NCBI GenBank assembly: GCA_964392265.1
Contig: CAYMOS010000001.1
Location: 186,001-250,000, forward strand
Reading direction: 5' to 3'
Origin: CALMAK01 sp964392265
Lineage (GTDB): Bacteria > Patescibacteriota > Saccharimonadia > Saccharimonadales > Saccharimonadaceae
Length of the DNA: 64,000 bases
The notes under the pieces are model-generated. The model worked only from the letters and a program-made list of their open reading frames with translations, did not search any database and was not told where the DNA came from. The translations under genes and the position numbers were made by a program. This document shows, in pieces, positions 20,809 through 29,871 of the stretch. Each line of letters opens with the position of its first letter. The stretch's first letter is position 1.

Positions 20809-23220
20809 ATGAGTTCTATTACAGTGGTAAAACGCGATGGCACCCGCGAACCATTCGACGCCAATAAAATTAACTTGGCGTTGGTGAAAGCGAGCGAAGG
20901 TCTGCCTGATCAGATCAGTAAAGTAGTGGAGGTGGCAAGTCAGTTGCAGTTAACGCTGTTTGACGGTATTACGTCAGAACAGTTGGACGAGGCGGTGATT
21001 TACACGGCCCTGCAGAATGTCAAAGACGATCCTGATTACGATACGATTGCGGCGCGTCTACAATTAAAGAATGATTACAAGAATATCCTTGGTGATTACG
21101 AGACGGCCGAAGACCTCAAGAAACTGCACGAAAAACACTTCTTGCCGTACCTAAAGAATGCTGTTGACCTGGGACTCCTCGACAAGCGCATGGCCGATAC
21201 CAAGGTATTTGACCACAAGAAACTGGCGGCAGCCTTAGAGCCAGAGCGCGACAGTCTGATGCGTTACCTCGGTGTTATTACACGCCGCAACCGTTACAGT
21301 TTGCGCAAGAATAACAAAAAAGAACCCCTAGAGGTGCCACAGTATACGGCAATGCGTATTGCCATGGGTCTGAGTTTACTTGAGAAAGATCCAACCAAAA
21401 CGGCGATTGAATTCTATGAATTTATCAGCAAGCTCGACGCCAACCCTGCCGGATCAACCCGTATTAATGCTGGTGGATCTTTCCCGCAACTGTCGAACTG
21501 TTTCTTGTTTGATATCGAGGACGATATGGACGCGATTGCTCGTGGTGTCCGCGACACAATGTGGATTGCCAAGGGTACCGGTGGCATTGGTATCGGTATT
21601 ACGAAACTCCGCGCGGCTGGGTCACCGGTCAAGACAACCAATACCGAAAGTACCGGCCCTATTCCGTTTATCAAGATGATTGACACGGCGCTGTTTGCCG
21701 TCAGTCGCAAGGGTAAGAAACAGGGTGCGGCCGCAATCTTTATGGAGAACTGGCATCTTAATTTCCCACAGTTTTTGGACCTCAAACAAAACAGTGGTGA
21801 TCCATACCTTAGGGCTCGTATTGCTAATACCTCTGTCGTCCTGAGCGACGAGTTCATGAAGCGTGTCGAAAAAGACGATGATTGGTACCTGTTTGATCCA
21901 GCAGAAACGTCTGATCTGATCGAACTATACGGCAGTGAATTCAGCAAGCGCTACAAAGAATACGTCAAATTGGCAGAGGCAGGTAAACTGCGTGCCTTTG
22001 AAAAGGTGTCGGCTCGCCAGCAGTACCGATCAATCCTGATCCAATTACAGGCCACCAGCCACCCATGGCTGACCTGGAAGGATACGCAGAATGTGCGTGC
22101 GCTCAACAACAACACTGGCACGATTCACCACTCAAACCTCTGTACAGAGATTACATTGCCACAAGACAAAGACAATACGGCGGTTTGTAACCTATCGAGC
22201 ATCAACCTGAGTGTTCACTTGCGTGAGGATAAGACATGGGATTGGGACCGACTAGAGCGTGCCACGCGTGTCTCGATCCGCCAGCTAGATAACTTGGTTG
22301 ATCTGACCAATACCCCAATTGAACAAGCGATGAACTCGAACCAACAGAACCGTGCGGTTGGACTGGGCGTGATGGGATTTGAGGATGTGCTAGAAAAACT
22401 AGGCTATAGCTATGAGTCTGAAGAGGCGTATAACCTGATCGACGAACTATTGGAGTTCATTAGTTATCATGCTATTGACGCTAGTGCTGATCTCGCCAAA
22501 GAACGCGGTGCCTACCCAATGTTTAAGGGAAGTGGCTGGAGTAAGGGAATGCTGCCGATCGATACATTGGACGTTTTGGCTGCTGATCGCAAGGTGAAGG
22601 TGACCATTAGCCGCCAAAAGAAATTAGACTGGGAAAAACTACGCGCCAAGGTAAAGAAGGGTATGCGTAACGCGACACTGATGGCTATTGCCCCAACCGC
22701 TAATAATGCCCACGTGAGTGGGACGACCCCAGGTATTGATCCACAGTTTGCGCAGATCTTTAGCCGCAGCACGTTGAATGGTAAGTTCCTTGATGTCAAC
22801 CTCAACCTAGTAAGGGACCTTCGACGCCTCGGGCTATGGGACACCTTAAAGGATGAAGTGTTTGCCAACCAAGGTGATATTCAGAATATCGAAGGTATTC
22901 CTGATGAGATCAAGGCAGTATATAAGACGAGTTTCCAACTGTCGCCCTACGCCTTTATCGAAGTAGCAGCTCGTGCACAGAAATGGGTTGACCAGGCGAT
23001 TAGTCGCAATATGTACCTTGAGACACGTGATATCGATGAGTATGAAAAGATTTACATGGAAGCATGGAAGCGTGGTCTCAAAACAACCTATTATCTACAC
23101 GTCAAACCACGTCACCAGTCAGAGCAGACGACCGTATCGGTTGAAAAGATTGCCGAGAAGAAGATTCGACAGCAAAATGGCGCCGCCCGCGGATTCGGGT
23201 TTGCAAAGCGCAGTTCATAA
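20809..23220 (+). CDS. nrdA: Ribonucleoside-diphosphate reductase large (alpha) subunit
   Basis: The 803-residue protein has an N-terminal ATP cone (residues 1-90, ITVVKRDGTREPFDA), the active-site cysteine pair C231 (QLSNCFLF) and C460 (AVCNLSSINL), and N443-x-C445-x-E447 (NLCTEI), the catalytic triad of class I enzymes. It reduces NDPs to dNDPs with the radical supplied by NrdB. The C-terminus (RGFGFAKRSS) lacks the usual tail cysteine pair that passes electrons from thioredoxin, which is unusual for a class I alpha subunit. nrdB follows after 24 bases. Confidence 0.96.
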   Translation: MSSITVVKRDGTREPFDANKINLALVKASEGLPDQISKVVEVASQLQLTLFDGITSEQLDEAVIYTALQNVKDDPDYDTIAARLQLKNDYKNILGDYETAEDLKKLHEKHFLPYLKNAVDLGLLDKRMADTKVFDHKKLAAALEPERDSLMRYLGVITRRNRYSLRKNNKKEPLEVPQYTAMRIAMGLSLLEKDPTKTAIEFYEFISKLDANPAGSTRINAGGSFPQLSNCFLFDIEDDMDAIARGVRDTMWIAKGTGGIGIGITKLRAAGSPVKTTNTESTGPIPFIKMIDTALFAVSRKGKKQGAAAIFMENWHLNFPQFLDLKQNSGDPYLRARIANTSVVLSDEFMKRVEKDDDWYLFDPAETSDLIELYGSEFSKRYKEYVKLAEAGKLRAFEKVSARQQYRSILIQLQATSHPWLTWKDTQNVRALNNNTGTIHHSNLCTEITLPQDKDNTAVCNLSSINLSVHLREDKTWDWDRLERATRVSIRQLDNLVDLTNTPIEQAMNSNQQNRAVGLGVMGFEDVLEKLGYSYESEEAYNLIDELLEFISYHAIDASADLAKERGAYPMFKGSGWSKGMLPIDTLDVLAADRKVKVTISRQKKLDWEKLRAKVKKGMRNATLMAIAPTANNAHVSGTTPGIDPQFAQIFSRSTLNGKFLDVNLNLVRDLRRLGLWDTLKDEVFANQGDIQNIEGIPDEIKAVYKTSFQLSPYAFIEVAARAQKWVDQAISRNMYLETRDIDEYEKIYMEAWKRGLKTTYYLHVKPRHQSEQTTVSVEKIAEKKIRQQNGAARGFGFAKRSS

Positions 23221-23244
23221 GCAAAAAATAAGGAGGAGAGAGAA

Positions 23245-24243
23245 ATGGCAGACGCACAACAACCACATGGAATTCTGGGATCAGGCCTACGCGATGGCTT
23301 GAGTCTCCATCCAATTCGCTATCAATGGGCCTACGATCTGTACAATCAGGCGGTCGCCAACACATGGTTTCCTAATGAGGTGCAGTTGGGGCAGGATCTT
23401 CACGATTTTGACAAACTGACCGACGAGGAAAAACATGCCCTCAAGACCGTCATTAGTTACCTGAATCCAAATGAACTGTTGATTAATAAGTCATTGGCGT
23501 TTGGTATCTATCCGTATGTCAATGCGGCCGAAGCGCAGATTTATCTGAGCAAGCAGATGTGGGAAGAGGCCAACCACTTTATGACCTTTGAATACATCAT
23601 TGAGACCTTTCCGTTCAACCGTGAAGAGATCTACGAGGCAGGGTTTGGCAAGAAATCACTGGCTGACAAAGCAGCGTTTCAGAACAAGCACCTTGATGTC
23701 ATGTTGGATCCGAACCTGGATATTTACAGCCTCGAAGGCAAGAAGGACTTTGTCCGTAGTCTCGTGGCCTACAATATCGTTCTCGAAGGCATCTGGTTCT
23801 ATAGCGGCTTTATGGTTGGCATGAGTTTCCGTCAGCGAAATCTTTTGCGTAATGTCGGCAGTTTGCTGGACTGGATTACTCGTGATGAGAATCTTCACCT
23901 GACCTTTGGTATCAACTTGTTGCTGACGATTCTTGATGAGAATCCGGAACTACAGACGCAGGAATTCGCCGACGAAATCCGCGCACTCATCCTTGAGGCA
24001 GTCGAGCTGGAAAAGGCCTACAACGAAGATATGTTGCCAAACGGTATCCTGGGTCTCAATGCCGATTACGTGAACCAATATGTCATGCACATGACCGATC
24101 GCCGTCTGGTAGAGCTTGGATTCGAGCCAGAATACAACGTACCAAATCCTGCCAAATGGATGGCAACGGCCAATGACACGTTGGAACTGGTGAACTTCTT
24201 TGAAAGCACCAACACAAGTTATGAAGTAAATAGCGGTAAATAG
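23245..24243 (+). CDS. nrdB: Ribonucleotide reductase small (beta) subunit, class Ic type
   Basis: The 332-residue protein has metal ligands E77, E108, H111, E181, E215 and H218. The radical tyrosine expected four residues after H111 is Phe115 and the first ligand is Glu rather than Asp. From memory, this ligand spacing and both substitutions match the Chlamydia class Ic enzyme, which uses a Mn/Fe cofactor instead of a tyrosyl radical. The ribosome site is AAGGAGGAGAG. It works with NrdA in an alpha2beta2 complex. Confidence 0.95.
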   Translation: MADAQQPHGILGSGLRDGLSLHPIRYQWAYDLYNQAVANTWFPNEVQLGQDLHDFDKLTDEEKHALKTVISYLNPNELLINKSLAFGIYPYVNAAEAQIYLSKQMWEEANHFMTFEYIIETFPFNREEIYEAGFGKKSLADKAAFQNKHLDVMLDPNLDIYSLEGKKDFVRSLVAYNIVLEGIWFYSGFMVGMSFRQRNLLRNVGSLLDWITRDENLHLTFGINLLLTILDENPELQTQEFADEIRALILEAVELEKAYNEDMLPNGILGLNADYVNQYVMHMTDRRLVELGFEPEYNVPNPAKWMATANDTLELVNFFESTNTSYEVNSGK

Positions 24244-24246
24244 AAT

Positions 24247-24855
24247 ATGCAAGCGGAGATTGAGGTAAAGTTCGTTGATGTGGATATTGACGATATCCGC
24301 ACACGCCTCCAAGGGGCAGGAGCTATGCTTGTGCAGCCAATGCGCAACATGCGCCGCGCCTTGATAGAAGAGGAACACCATGCTGCCGAACGTTCATTTA
24401 TCCGTATTCGCGACGAGGGCGATAAGGTAACGTTATGTTTTAAGCGTCGTACCTTGCCTGACGAGGCGACGACAATAAATAGTGTGCATGAGCTAGAAAC
24501 GACGGTAGGCGACTTTGACACGACGGTAAAAATATTTAGTGAGGCCGGCTGGCACTATATTACCTACCAAGAAACGCGTCGCGAGACGTGGCGTTTAGGT
24601 GATGCTGAGGTGGTCATAGATGAATGGCCTTGGTTGCAGCCTATGATTGAAATCGAGGCATCTAGTGAGGAGCTGGTGCGTGAGGCTGCGACGCGTTTGG
24701 GATTTGACTGGAACGATGCTGTCTTTGGCTCGGTGGATGTCGTATATCATCGTGACTATCCGAATATGATGGTACGCGGGATTATTGATGTCAAGGAAGC
24801 TCGCTTTGATGACCCTGTGCCGTCAGAATTTGGCGCAAGGAGGGATGAGATATGA
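24247..24855 (+). CDS. CYTH-domain phosphohydrolase/cyclase family protein
   Basis: The 202-residue protein starts with the EIEVK motif (ExExK) of the CYTH triphosphate tunnel fold and continues with alternating basic and acidic strands (SFIRIRDEGDKVTLCFKRR) and a late VVIDEWPWLQPMIEIEAS strand pair that supplies acidic metal ligands. Members hydrolyse thiamine triphosphate or inorganic triphosphate, or act as class IV adenylyl cyclases; the exact reaction is open. It starts three bases after the nrdB stop and overlaps the next gene by four bases, so it may be part of the nrd transcript. Confidence 0.85.
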   Translation: MQAEIEVKFVDVDIDDIRTRLQGAGAMLVQPMRNMRRALIEEEHHAAERSFIRIRDEGDKVTLCFKRRTLPDEATTINSVHELETTVGDFDTTVKIFSEAGWHYITYQETRRETWRLGDAEVVIDEWPWLQPMIEIEASSEELVREAATRLGFDWNDAVFGSVDVVYHRDYPNMMVRGIIDVKEARFDDPVPSEFGARRDEI

Positions 24856-25259
24856 CAGATCAAGCGCAATTAGTATTTGATGAGAATGTTCTTGGAACGG
24901 TTGCGACAATTAATGAGGATGGCTCGCCGTGGGCGTCGCCGCTCCATGTGGTAACCGATGGCGAATATATTTACTGGTTTTCAAAAGAGACAACCATGCA
25001 TTCACAGAATCTTGTCCGTGAATCGCGGGTCAGCCTGGCGGTATTTTCGCCTGATGAAAGCAAAGGTCCAAAGGGTGTTTACGTGAATGGCCGCGCCGAA
25101 AAATTAACTGGTGATGACGATGCGCGGGCACGCGATGTGGCCACGAAACGTCTTGGGTCACTGCCACCAGTGTTTGATGTAGCTGCTGCATATCGACTAC
25201 CTCTGGGGACGTATAACGAGCAGAAATCCACAGGAAATTGTTGGTATTTTTACAGCTAA
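24852..25259 (+). CDS. Pyridoxamine 5'-phosphate oxidase-like flavin protein
   Basis: The 135-residue split-barrel protein reads LGTVATINEDGSPWASPLHVV near the N-terminus and VNGRAEKLTGDD in the middle, the PNPOx-like pattern for an FMN-binding fold. Small members include F420- or flavin-dependent reductases of unknown substrate. It is translationally coupled (ATGA) to the CYTH gene. Confidence 0.8.
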   Translation: MTDQAQLVFDENVLGTVATINEDGSPWASPLHVVTDGEYIYWFSKETTMHSQNLVRESRVSLAVFSPDESKGPKGVYVNGRAEKLTGDDDARARDVATKRLGSLPPVFDVAAAYRLPLGTYNEQKSTGNCWYFYS

Positions 25260-25276
25260 AAATGCTTGCAAAACGC

Positions 25277-25304
25277 TTGTGTTACGCTATATGTGGCGTA
25301 TAAT
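25277..25304 (+). promoter_or_regulatory. Promoter with internal palindrome before a 57-aa gene
   Basis: TTGTGT (25277-25282), 16 bases, TATAAT (25299-25304). TACGC (25283-25287) and GCGTA (25296-25300) make an inverted repeat filling the spacer, a good place for a repressor. Confidence 0.7.
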
Positions 25305-25357
25305 CAAATACAGTAACCACCACAAAAAGTTATTAGGGTAATAGGGGACAACACAAA

Positions 25358-25531
25358 ATGAACGCATCACAAATCATTTCAGACGACATGACTTTGGAGG
25401 AAAAACTTGCTGCTATCGACCAGGCAATGGCAGACGCCAACGCAGCTGCACAGGCAAAGGCATCAGCAAACGGTACGACATTTGCACCGATCGATCCAGC
25501 TGATGCAACAATGTGTCTTGGTTGTCAGTAA
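25358..25531 (+). CDS. 57-aa acidic/Ala-rich small protein ending in CLGCQ, possible peptide precursor
   Basis: The frame has its own promoter, a modest ribosome site (AGGGGACAACACAAA before the ATG) and a perfect terminator, so it is a real monocistronic gene. The first half is an acidic helix (SDDMTLEEKLAAIDQAMADA), the second is Ala-rich and then polar, and the only cysteines are in the last five residues. A helical leader with a Cys-rich end is the layout of ribosomally made modified peptides. No modifying enzyme is adjacent; a stable regulatory or secreted small protein is an equal alternative. Confidence 0.7.
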   Translation: MNASQIISDDMTLEEKLAAIDQAMADANAAAQAKASANGTTFAPIDPADATMCLGCQ

Positions 25532-25549
25532 ATTCGGTAAATCTTTCAA

Positions 25550-25587
25550 GAAAATCCCTGTGGTATGCAGGGATTTTCTATTATTTC
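25550..25587 (+). terminator. Terminator of the 57-aa gene
   Basis: GAAAATCCCTG and CAGGGATTTTC form a perfect 11-bp stem with a 7-base loop, followed by TATTATTTC. Confidence 0.9.
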
Positions 25588-25611
25588 TAGGTGTATGCTA
25601 ATATAAAGCAT

Positions 25612-28428
25612 ATGCTAAGGGTGGCTCACGGGAGAACAAGGTCCGGGTGGTGCTTTATCCTTTTAGGTGCGGTCTGCATATTTGTTATTAGCTTGCTCGT
25701 CTACCGTCAATTATCAGGGGTCTCAACGCCTTCTGGATGGGGTGATGTCTACGATGTGAAAGTTGATGCACGTCTGAATGTAGATGCTCGTGGTGGGGCG
25801 TGGTATATGCCGGGGTGCGTATTGCGAGAGATTGTCGTTGAGAGGCCGATTCAGCGTTCTACCGTTACTGCATGCGTTACAGGGAGCTCTGGTGCTCAAC
25901 TGGCCGTTCTCTCTGCGCCGCAAAATTCTAGTCGTACCGAATATGCCATTAAGCTAGACACTGATAGTAATTTTCACTTACTTTATGATCAACAACAGCT
26001 TCCTTCTAATCTGTTATTGCTAAATGATGGAAGACTATTGGGCAATAGTATGTCTGCAGGCGGCTTATTTGTTATTTCGCCGGAAAAATTACAGCCAAAA
26101 ATCATGTCAATTAATGCGCATGAGACAATTAAATATTACCTCATTAATCCTTCGGCAGATTCAATTATTCGGGATAGGTCGGGAGGCGCAGTATATGTGC
26201 GGAGGATAGATACCGTGGGTGACAGTCGTTATGTTGCGGCAGAGGTGCTCGGTAAGGGAGGTGCTATTATCCACCTGCCCAATCGAAGGGTAGATTATAT
26301 TACGTCAGATAGGGTCAATGATTATACGGATAATCAAACTGTTCGACAGGCTGTATCATCTGATGGAAAGTTTTTGGCAATTGTTAGTTCATCGTATGGC
26401 CTAGGAAAAATATATGCGATTGAGGAGAGTTGTGGGACGCCGACGTTTGAGGGGCCTGATTCTATTCCGGAATGCTACAGTATCGATTTCTCCGATAAAT
26501 TAAAGGCAAATAGTCATCTCACTGATACGGCGCCATTTGAGTTGTCCTTCAGTCATGATAATAGCGAGCTGTTTATGAAGTCGTATAGAGATGGCGGTGG
26601 CGTTGTGGAAACGACCATCATCCCCGACGCAACCAAAAAGCGATTAGATTATCTAGCACTAGGGGACTCGTATTCGAGTGGGGAAGGAGACTTTCCGGCA
26701 GGTCTATTCGCCACATCGCACTATCTGTCGGATACCGATAGTCCGGCGAAGAATGGCCTGCCGGCAAACTACTGCCATATCAGCAGCCGATCGTATCCGT
26801 TTCTCTTAGGTCGGCGATATGAGATCGACGGCGATCGGATGAAATCTGTGGCTTGTTCGGGTGCAGTAGTTAATGATCTTGGGCCGACGAGCCTAGACTA
26901 CAGAGGGCAGGGTGATAGGCTTGCAGGGGTTTCTGTGCAGTTACGTAACCAAAAACAGAAGACTTCCCTTGGGGACTTCAGTCCGGGATATATTCAGCAG
27001 ATAGAGTTTGTAGCTAAGTATAAGCCAGAGGCCTTGACGCTTACAGCGGGCGGCAATGACATCGACTTCGAAAATATCTTGGTAGCCTGTGCTAATGCCG
27101 ATAGTCCGGATACATGCTCGCGCGCATATGGGCAGGGATTGGCCCGGATTGGTATGAATATCTATCATCAGTTTGCCCGACTGACACAGCTTTACCGGGC
27201 AATAAAAACTGTTTCGCCGTCAACTAAGATATTTGTGGTCGGATACCCCGAGTTCATTAGTGATAGTGGCCCCTGTTTCTTGAATGCCGGTCTGCTTAAC
27301 AAAGAAGAGCGGATTATGATTGTTGAGTCTATTCGGTATCTCAACAAGGTTATTAAAGCTGCTGCGCAGGCAGCCGGAGTTGTCTATATTGATATTGAAA
27401 ACAGTCTAGAAGGCGGGCGTATGTGTGAGCCAACGGCGACGGCCGGTGAAGCACTTGTTACCGGGTTGCATAGAGTGAACGGAATCTTGTCCGACCGTAA
27501 TCATGCTCAGAGCTTTCATCCCAATGCTCGTGGCCACGAAGCAATTACCAGAAAGATCGTGAGCGAACTGAGTGGTTATACGTTGCTAAACTATCCTCAT
27601 CACTGGCGTTCTGATGATTCAGTGCAGCGTCCGTTGCCCCCTAAATACTTTCAGGAGGCTATAGATGACAATTGGAACAGGTCAATCGGTGCACTCATTG
27701 TTTCAGAACCTGAGATAATTAAAGGAACTGAATTTACCGTCAGGCAAGAATACCATACGTTTAAGGGCATGGAGACCGTTTATACTACCACCTTTTCTGA
27801 CCCTGTTATTATTGGCCAGGGCGTGGCCACTGCAGATGGCGCTTACGAAGCGACGGTCACAATTCCAGATACTATTCCGGCGGGCTATCACACGCTTACT
27901 TTATCTGGAAAGAGCCCAGCAGACGAGCCAATTGAAATTTTTCAATATATTACAGTCCTGGGCACGAACCCGAATGATCGCGACGAAAATGGTATTCCAG
28001 ATGATGATCAATCATGTGGATTATTCATGACGGTATCAGGACGCGATATGGATGGAGATAGTGTTGATGATGCCTGTGATCCCGAGATTAGTACCCGTGT
28101 GAGTAATCCTGGAGATGGCCGTTCTCTCATCCAGCAACGGGATTTATCTTGGATGAGCAGTAACCTGAACAAGCAAATTAGTAACGAGCGGATCGTGAGG
28201 AAATATAATGGGGTTACGACAGATAATAAGCCTGATGATATGGCTGTCAAAAAAGAAGAGGAAGGGTTAACTTTAGATCGTGACACCCCAAGAATTGATA
28301 ATCATGTCACAGATGAGGAAGGTCTGGGTCCGCCGGAGATTGATATTGATGTAAAGTGGCTGGTCCTGGTTATAGTGGTTGCTGTCGCTGGAGGTTTAAT
28401 AGTGTATGCTTTAAGGAGGAACAGATAA
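25612..28428 (+). CDS. Surface-anchored SGNH/GDSL hydrolase with calcium-type repeats
   Basis: The start at 25612 follows an extended -10 (TGC-TAATAT) by seven bases. The 938-residue protein has an N-terminal membrane helix (residues 10-32), a beta-rich region to about 345, then an SGNH domain: LALGDSYSSGEGDF near 348 (catalytic Ser), GGNDIDF near 480, SFHPNARGH near 634 (catalytic Asp/His block). A beta domain follows, then aspartate-rich calcium motifs (NPNDRDENGIPDDD, DMDGDSVDDACDP) near 787-825 and a C-terminal membrane helix (about 912-932) with RRNR. Likely an exported esterase or lipase; the substrate is unknown. Confidence 0.85.
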   Translation: MLRVAHGRTRSGWCFILLGAVCIFVISLLVYRQLSGVSTPSGWGDVYDVKVDARLNVDARGGAWYMPGCVLREIVVERPIQRSTVTACVTGSSGAQLAVLSAPQNSSRTEYAIKLDTDSNFHLLYDQQQLPSNLLLLNDGRLLGNSMSAGGLFVISPEKLQPKIMSINAHETIKYYLINPSADSIIRDRSGGAVYVRRIDTVGDSRYVAAEVLGKGGAIIHLPNRRVDYITSDRVNDYTDNQTVRQAVSSDGKFLAIVSSSYGLGKIYAIEESCGTPTFEGPDSIPECYSIDFSDKLKANSHLTDTAPFELSFSHDNSELFMKSYRDGGGVVETTIIPDATKKRLDYLALGDSYSSGEGDFPAGLFATSHYLSDTDSPAKNGLPANYCHISSRSYPFLLGRRYEIDGDRMKSVACSGAVVNDLGPTSLDYRGQGDRLAGVSVQLRNQKQKTSLGDFSPGYIQQIEFVAKYKPEALTLTAGGNDIDFENILVACANADSPDTCSRAYGQGLARIGMNIYHQFARLTQLYRAIKTVSPSTKIFVVGYPEFISDSGPCFLNAGLLNKEERIMIVESIRYLNKVIKAAAQAAGVVYIDIENSLEGGRMCEPTATAGEALVTGLHRVNGILSDRNHAQSFHPNARGHEAITRKIVSELSGYTLLNYPHHWRSDDSVQRPLPPKYFQEAIDDNWNRSIGALIVSEPEIIKGTEFTVRQEYHTFKGMETVYTTTFSDPVIIGQGVATADGAYEATVTIPDTIPAGYHTLTLSGKSPADEPIEIFQYITVLGTNPNDRDENGIPDDDQSCGLFMTVSGRDMDGDSVDDACDPEISTRVSNPGDGRSLIQQRDLSWMSSNLNKQISNERIVRKYNGVTTDNKPDDMAVKKEEEGLTLDRDTPRIDNHVTDEEGLGPPEIDIDVKWLVLVIVVAVAGGLIVYALRRNR

Positions 28429-28430
28429 TC

Positions 28431-28739
28431 ATGATTCATAAATTAACGACAAAAAACAAAAAGATACTAACACTGCTGGCCGTAGTGGTAGGTGTAATTG
28501 TGATAGGTGCTGCGATGTGGACCTGGTACGACTATCGCATTGGCGGTCCGGCATTTCGGGCGGCTGAACAGCGGTGTGGTACAGACCCGGTTGCTGGATT
28601 TACGTCAAAAGGACCTAGGCGGCAATATATCACGCCATCCAGCGATGCATACCGTCCACCTTCGGGTATGTATGATGTCTACTTTTGCTCGATAGACGAG
28701 GCAAAAGAAGCGGGTTATGAGAGGTGGATATATAACTAG
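28431..28739 (+). CDS. Small single-pass exported protein, 102 aa
   Basis: The ATG follows AAGGAGGAACAGATAATC and lies two bases after the hydrolase stop, so it is cotranscribed. Residues 12-33 (LTLLAVVVGVIVIGAAMWTW) are a membrane helix or signal anchor. The exposed part contains two cysteines (AEQRCGTDP and VYFCSID), likely a disulfide. No family is recognised; a partner of the hydrolase is possible from the operon only. Confidence 0.65.
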   Translation: MIHKLTTKNKKILTLLAVVVGVIVIGAAMWTWYDYRIGGPAFRAAEQRCGTDPVAGFTSKGPRRQYITPSSDAYRPPSGMYDVYFCSIDEAKEAGYERWIYN

Positions 28740-28748
28740 GATTTATGG

Positions 28749-28785
28749 TAGTTAGGGTGAGTGTCAAAGGATCTCACCATAACTA
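28749..28785 (+). terminator. Hairpin between two small membrane-protein genes
   Basis: TAGTTA-g-GGTGAG pairs with CTCACC-a-TAACTA. An A-rich stretch and a ribosome site follow instead of U residues, so it may be a processing or stability element. Confidence 0.45.
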
Positions 28786-28801
28786 AAACAAGGAGCAAAG
28801 A

Positions 28802-29026
28802 ATGAGCAAGAAGACAAAAGAAATTTGTTTTACGTTACTGGTTGGCGTATTGTTGGCGTTTGGTCTGTGGTATATTGTTGGCAATTTTATTATGGTATTT
28901 GTTTGCGGGTTTAGTAATGAACGCGATTGCAGTCAAGATGTGAAATTGGCACTCAGTATTGTTCCGAGTATCGTGATAGCGGCTGGTTTTACGGGTTGGA
29001 GGTTGCACCATATAGCGCGATCATAG
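28802..29026 (+). CDS. Small two-helix membrane protein, 74 aa
   Basis: AAGGAG precedes the ATG by six bases. Residues 8-35 and 48-66 are hydrophobic helices with CGFSNERDCSQD in the loop between, where the two cysteines could be bridged. It follows the hydrolase operon after a hairpin. Function unknown. Confidence 0.6.
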   Translation: MSKKTKEICFTLLVGVLLAFGLWYIVGNFIMVFVCGFSNERDCSQDVKLALSIVPSIVIAAGFTGWRLHHIARS

Positions 29027-29106
29027 GCCCTAGTGTTGATAGAAAATGCGAGATAGATGAGATAACTGGTATATAATGGCAAAAAGTAACCAGGAAACCG
29101 ACCGAT

Positions 29107-29841
29107 ATGCAGACTATTACATGGGGTGAGGTAATTGAACGACCAGTACGAACAGGAGAAGATGGCGACAGTGAGCCGATCGACGATCCGACCGAGATAG
29201 CTGCCATGGTGCGGCGTGTTGTGACGATTGTATGGCGCGATGCCGTGTTTACCTATGATGAATTGGCGGATCATTTAAAAATGAACGGGGCGGTACTGCC
29301 TAAAGATATCCGAGAGCGAGATGCCTATTTCGAAGAGACCATCATCGAGATTTGGCACACACGTAAAGCCTTGGCACGGGCAGCTGGCGAGGCTTTGCCG
29401 TCACTAGTTAGGGCTGAAAATGGTGGTGTTGAGATGATCGGGATCGCCACATCTCGTGCTCTCGATATGATAGCCGATGAACCTATTGTGCAGCAGGAGG
29501 AAGAGCCTACATCATCGGAGTTGCCAACGGATGAGCGAGTGCGCATGGCTTTGATAACCCTGAGTGCTTTTATAAGTGATGAGTATAGAGGGCGACCGAT
29601 CCGACGGCGGGACCTTGTCGAGCTATTGGGTGGTGCAGACGAGATTAACTACAAAGCCTTGGGACAGATGTTACGAGAATTAATGGCTAATGGGTATCTT
29701 ACCGCTGAACATCAGGGTGGAGTACGCGAGGCTCCTATTTGGTATAAAGTGCCCGAAGGAGTAACGGACGAGCTGATTGAGCAAGTAGGAGAGGGTAGTT
29801 TATCTACGGCGATCGATCATATTTTTCGCAACGTGGAATAA
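29107..29841 (+). CDS. Orphan protein with possible winged-helix C-terminus, 244 aa
   Basis: The N-terminal 95 residues are helical (DELADHLKMNGAVLPKDIRERD). Residues 140-225 read like a winged helix: MALITLSAFISDEY, RRDLVELLGGADEINYKALGQMLRELMANGYL, then a short wing with WYKV. A DNA-binding role is inferred from this only. A -10 TATAAT lies at about 29083-29088 with a leader of some 15 bases. No family name can be given. Confidence 0.6.
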   Translation: MQTITWGEVIERPVRTGEDGDSEPIDDPTEIAAMVRRVVTIVWRDAVFTYDELADHLKMNGAVLPKDIRERDAYFEETIIEIWHTRKALARAAGEALPSLVRAENGGVEMIGIATSRALDMIADEPIVQQEEEPTSSELPTDERVRMALITLSAFISDEYRGRPIRRRDLVELLGGADEINYKALGQMLRELMANGYLTAEHQGGVREAPIWYKVPEGVTDELIEQVGEGSLSTAIDHIFRNVE

Positions 29842-29871
29842 GGGTGCGCGATCAGGTGATATACTACACCT

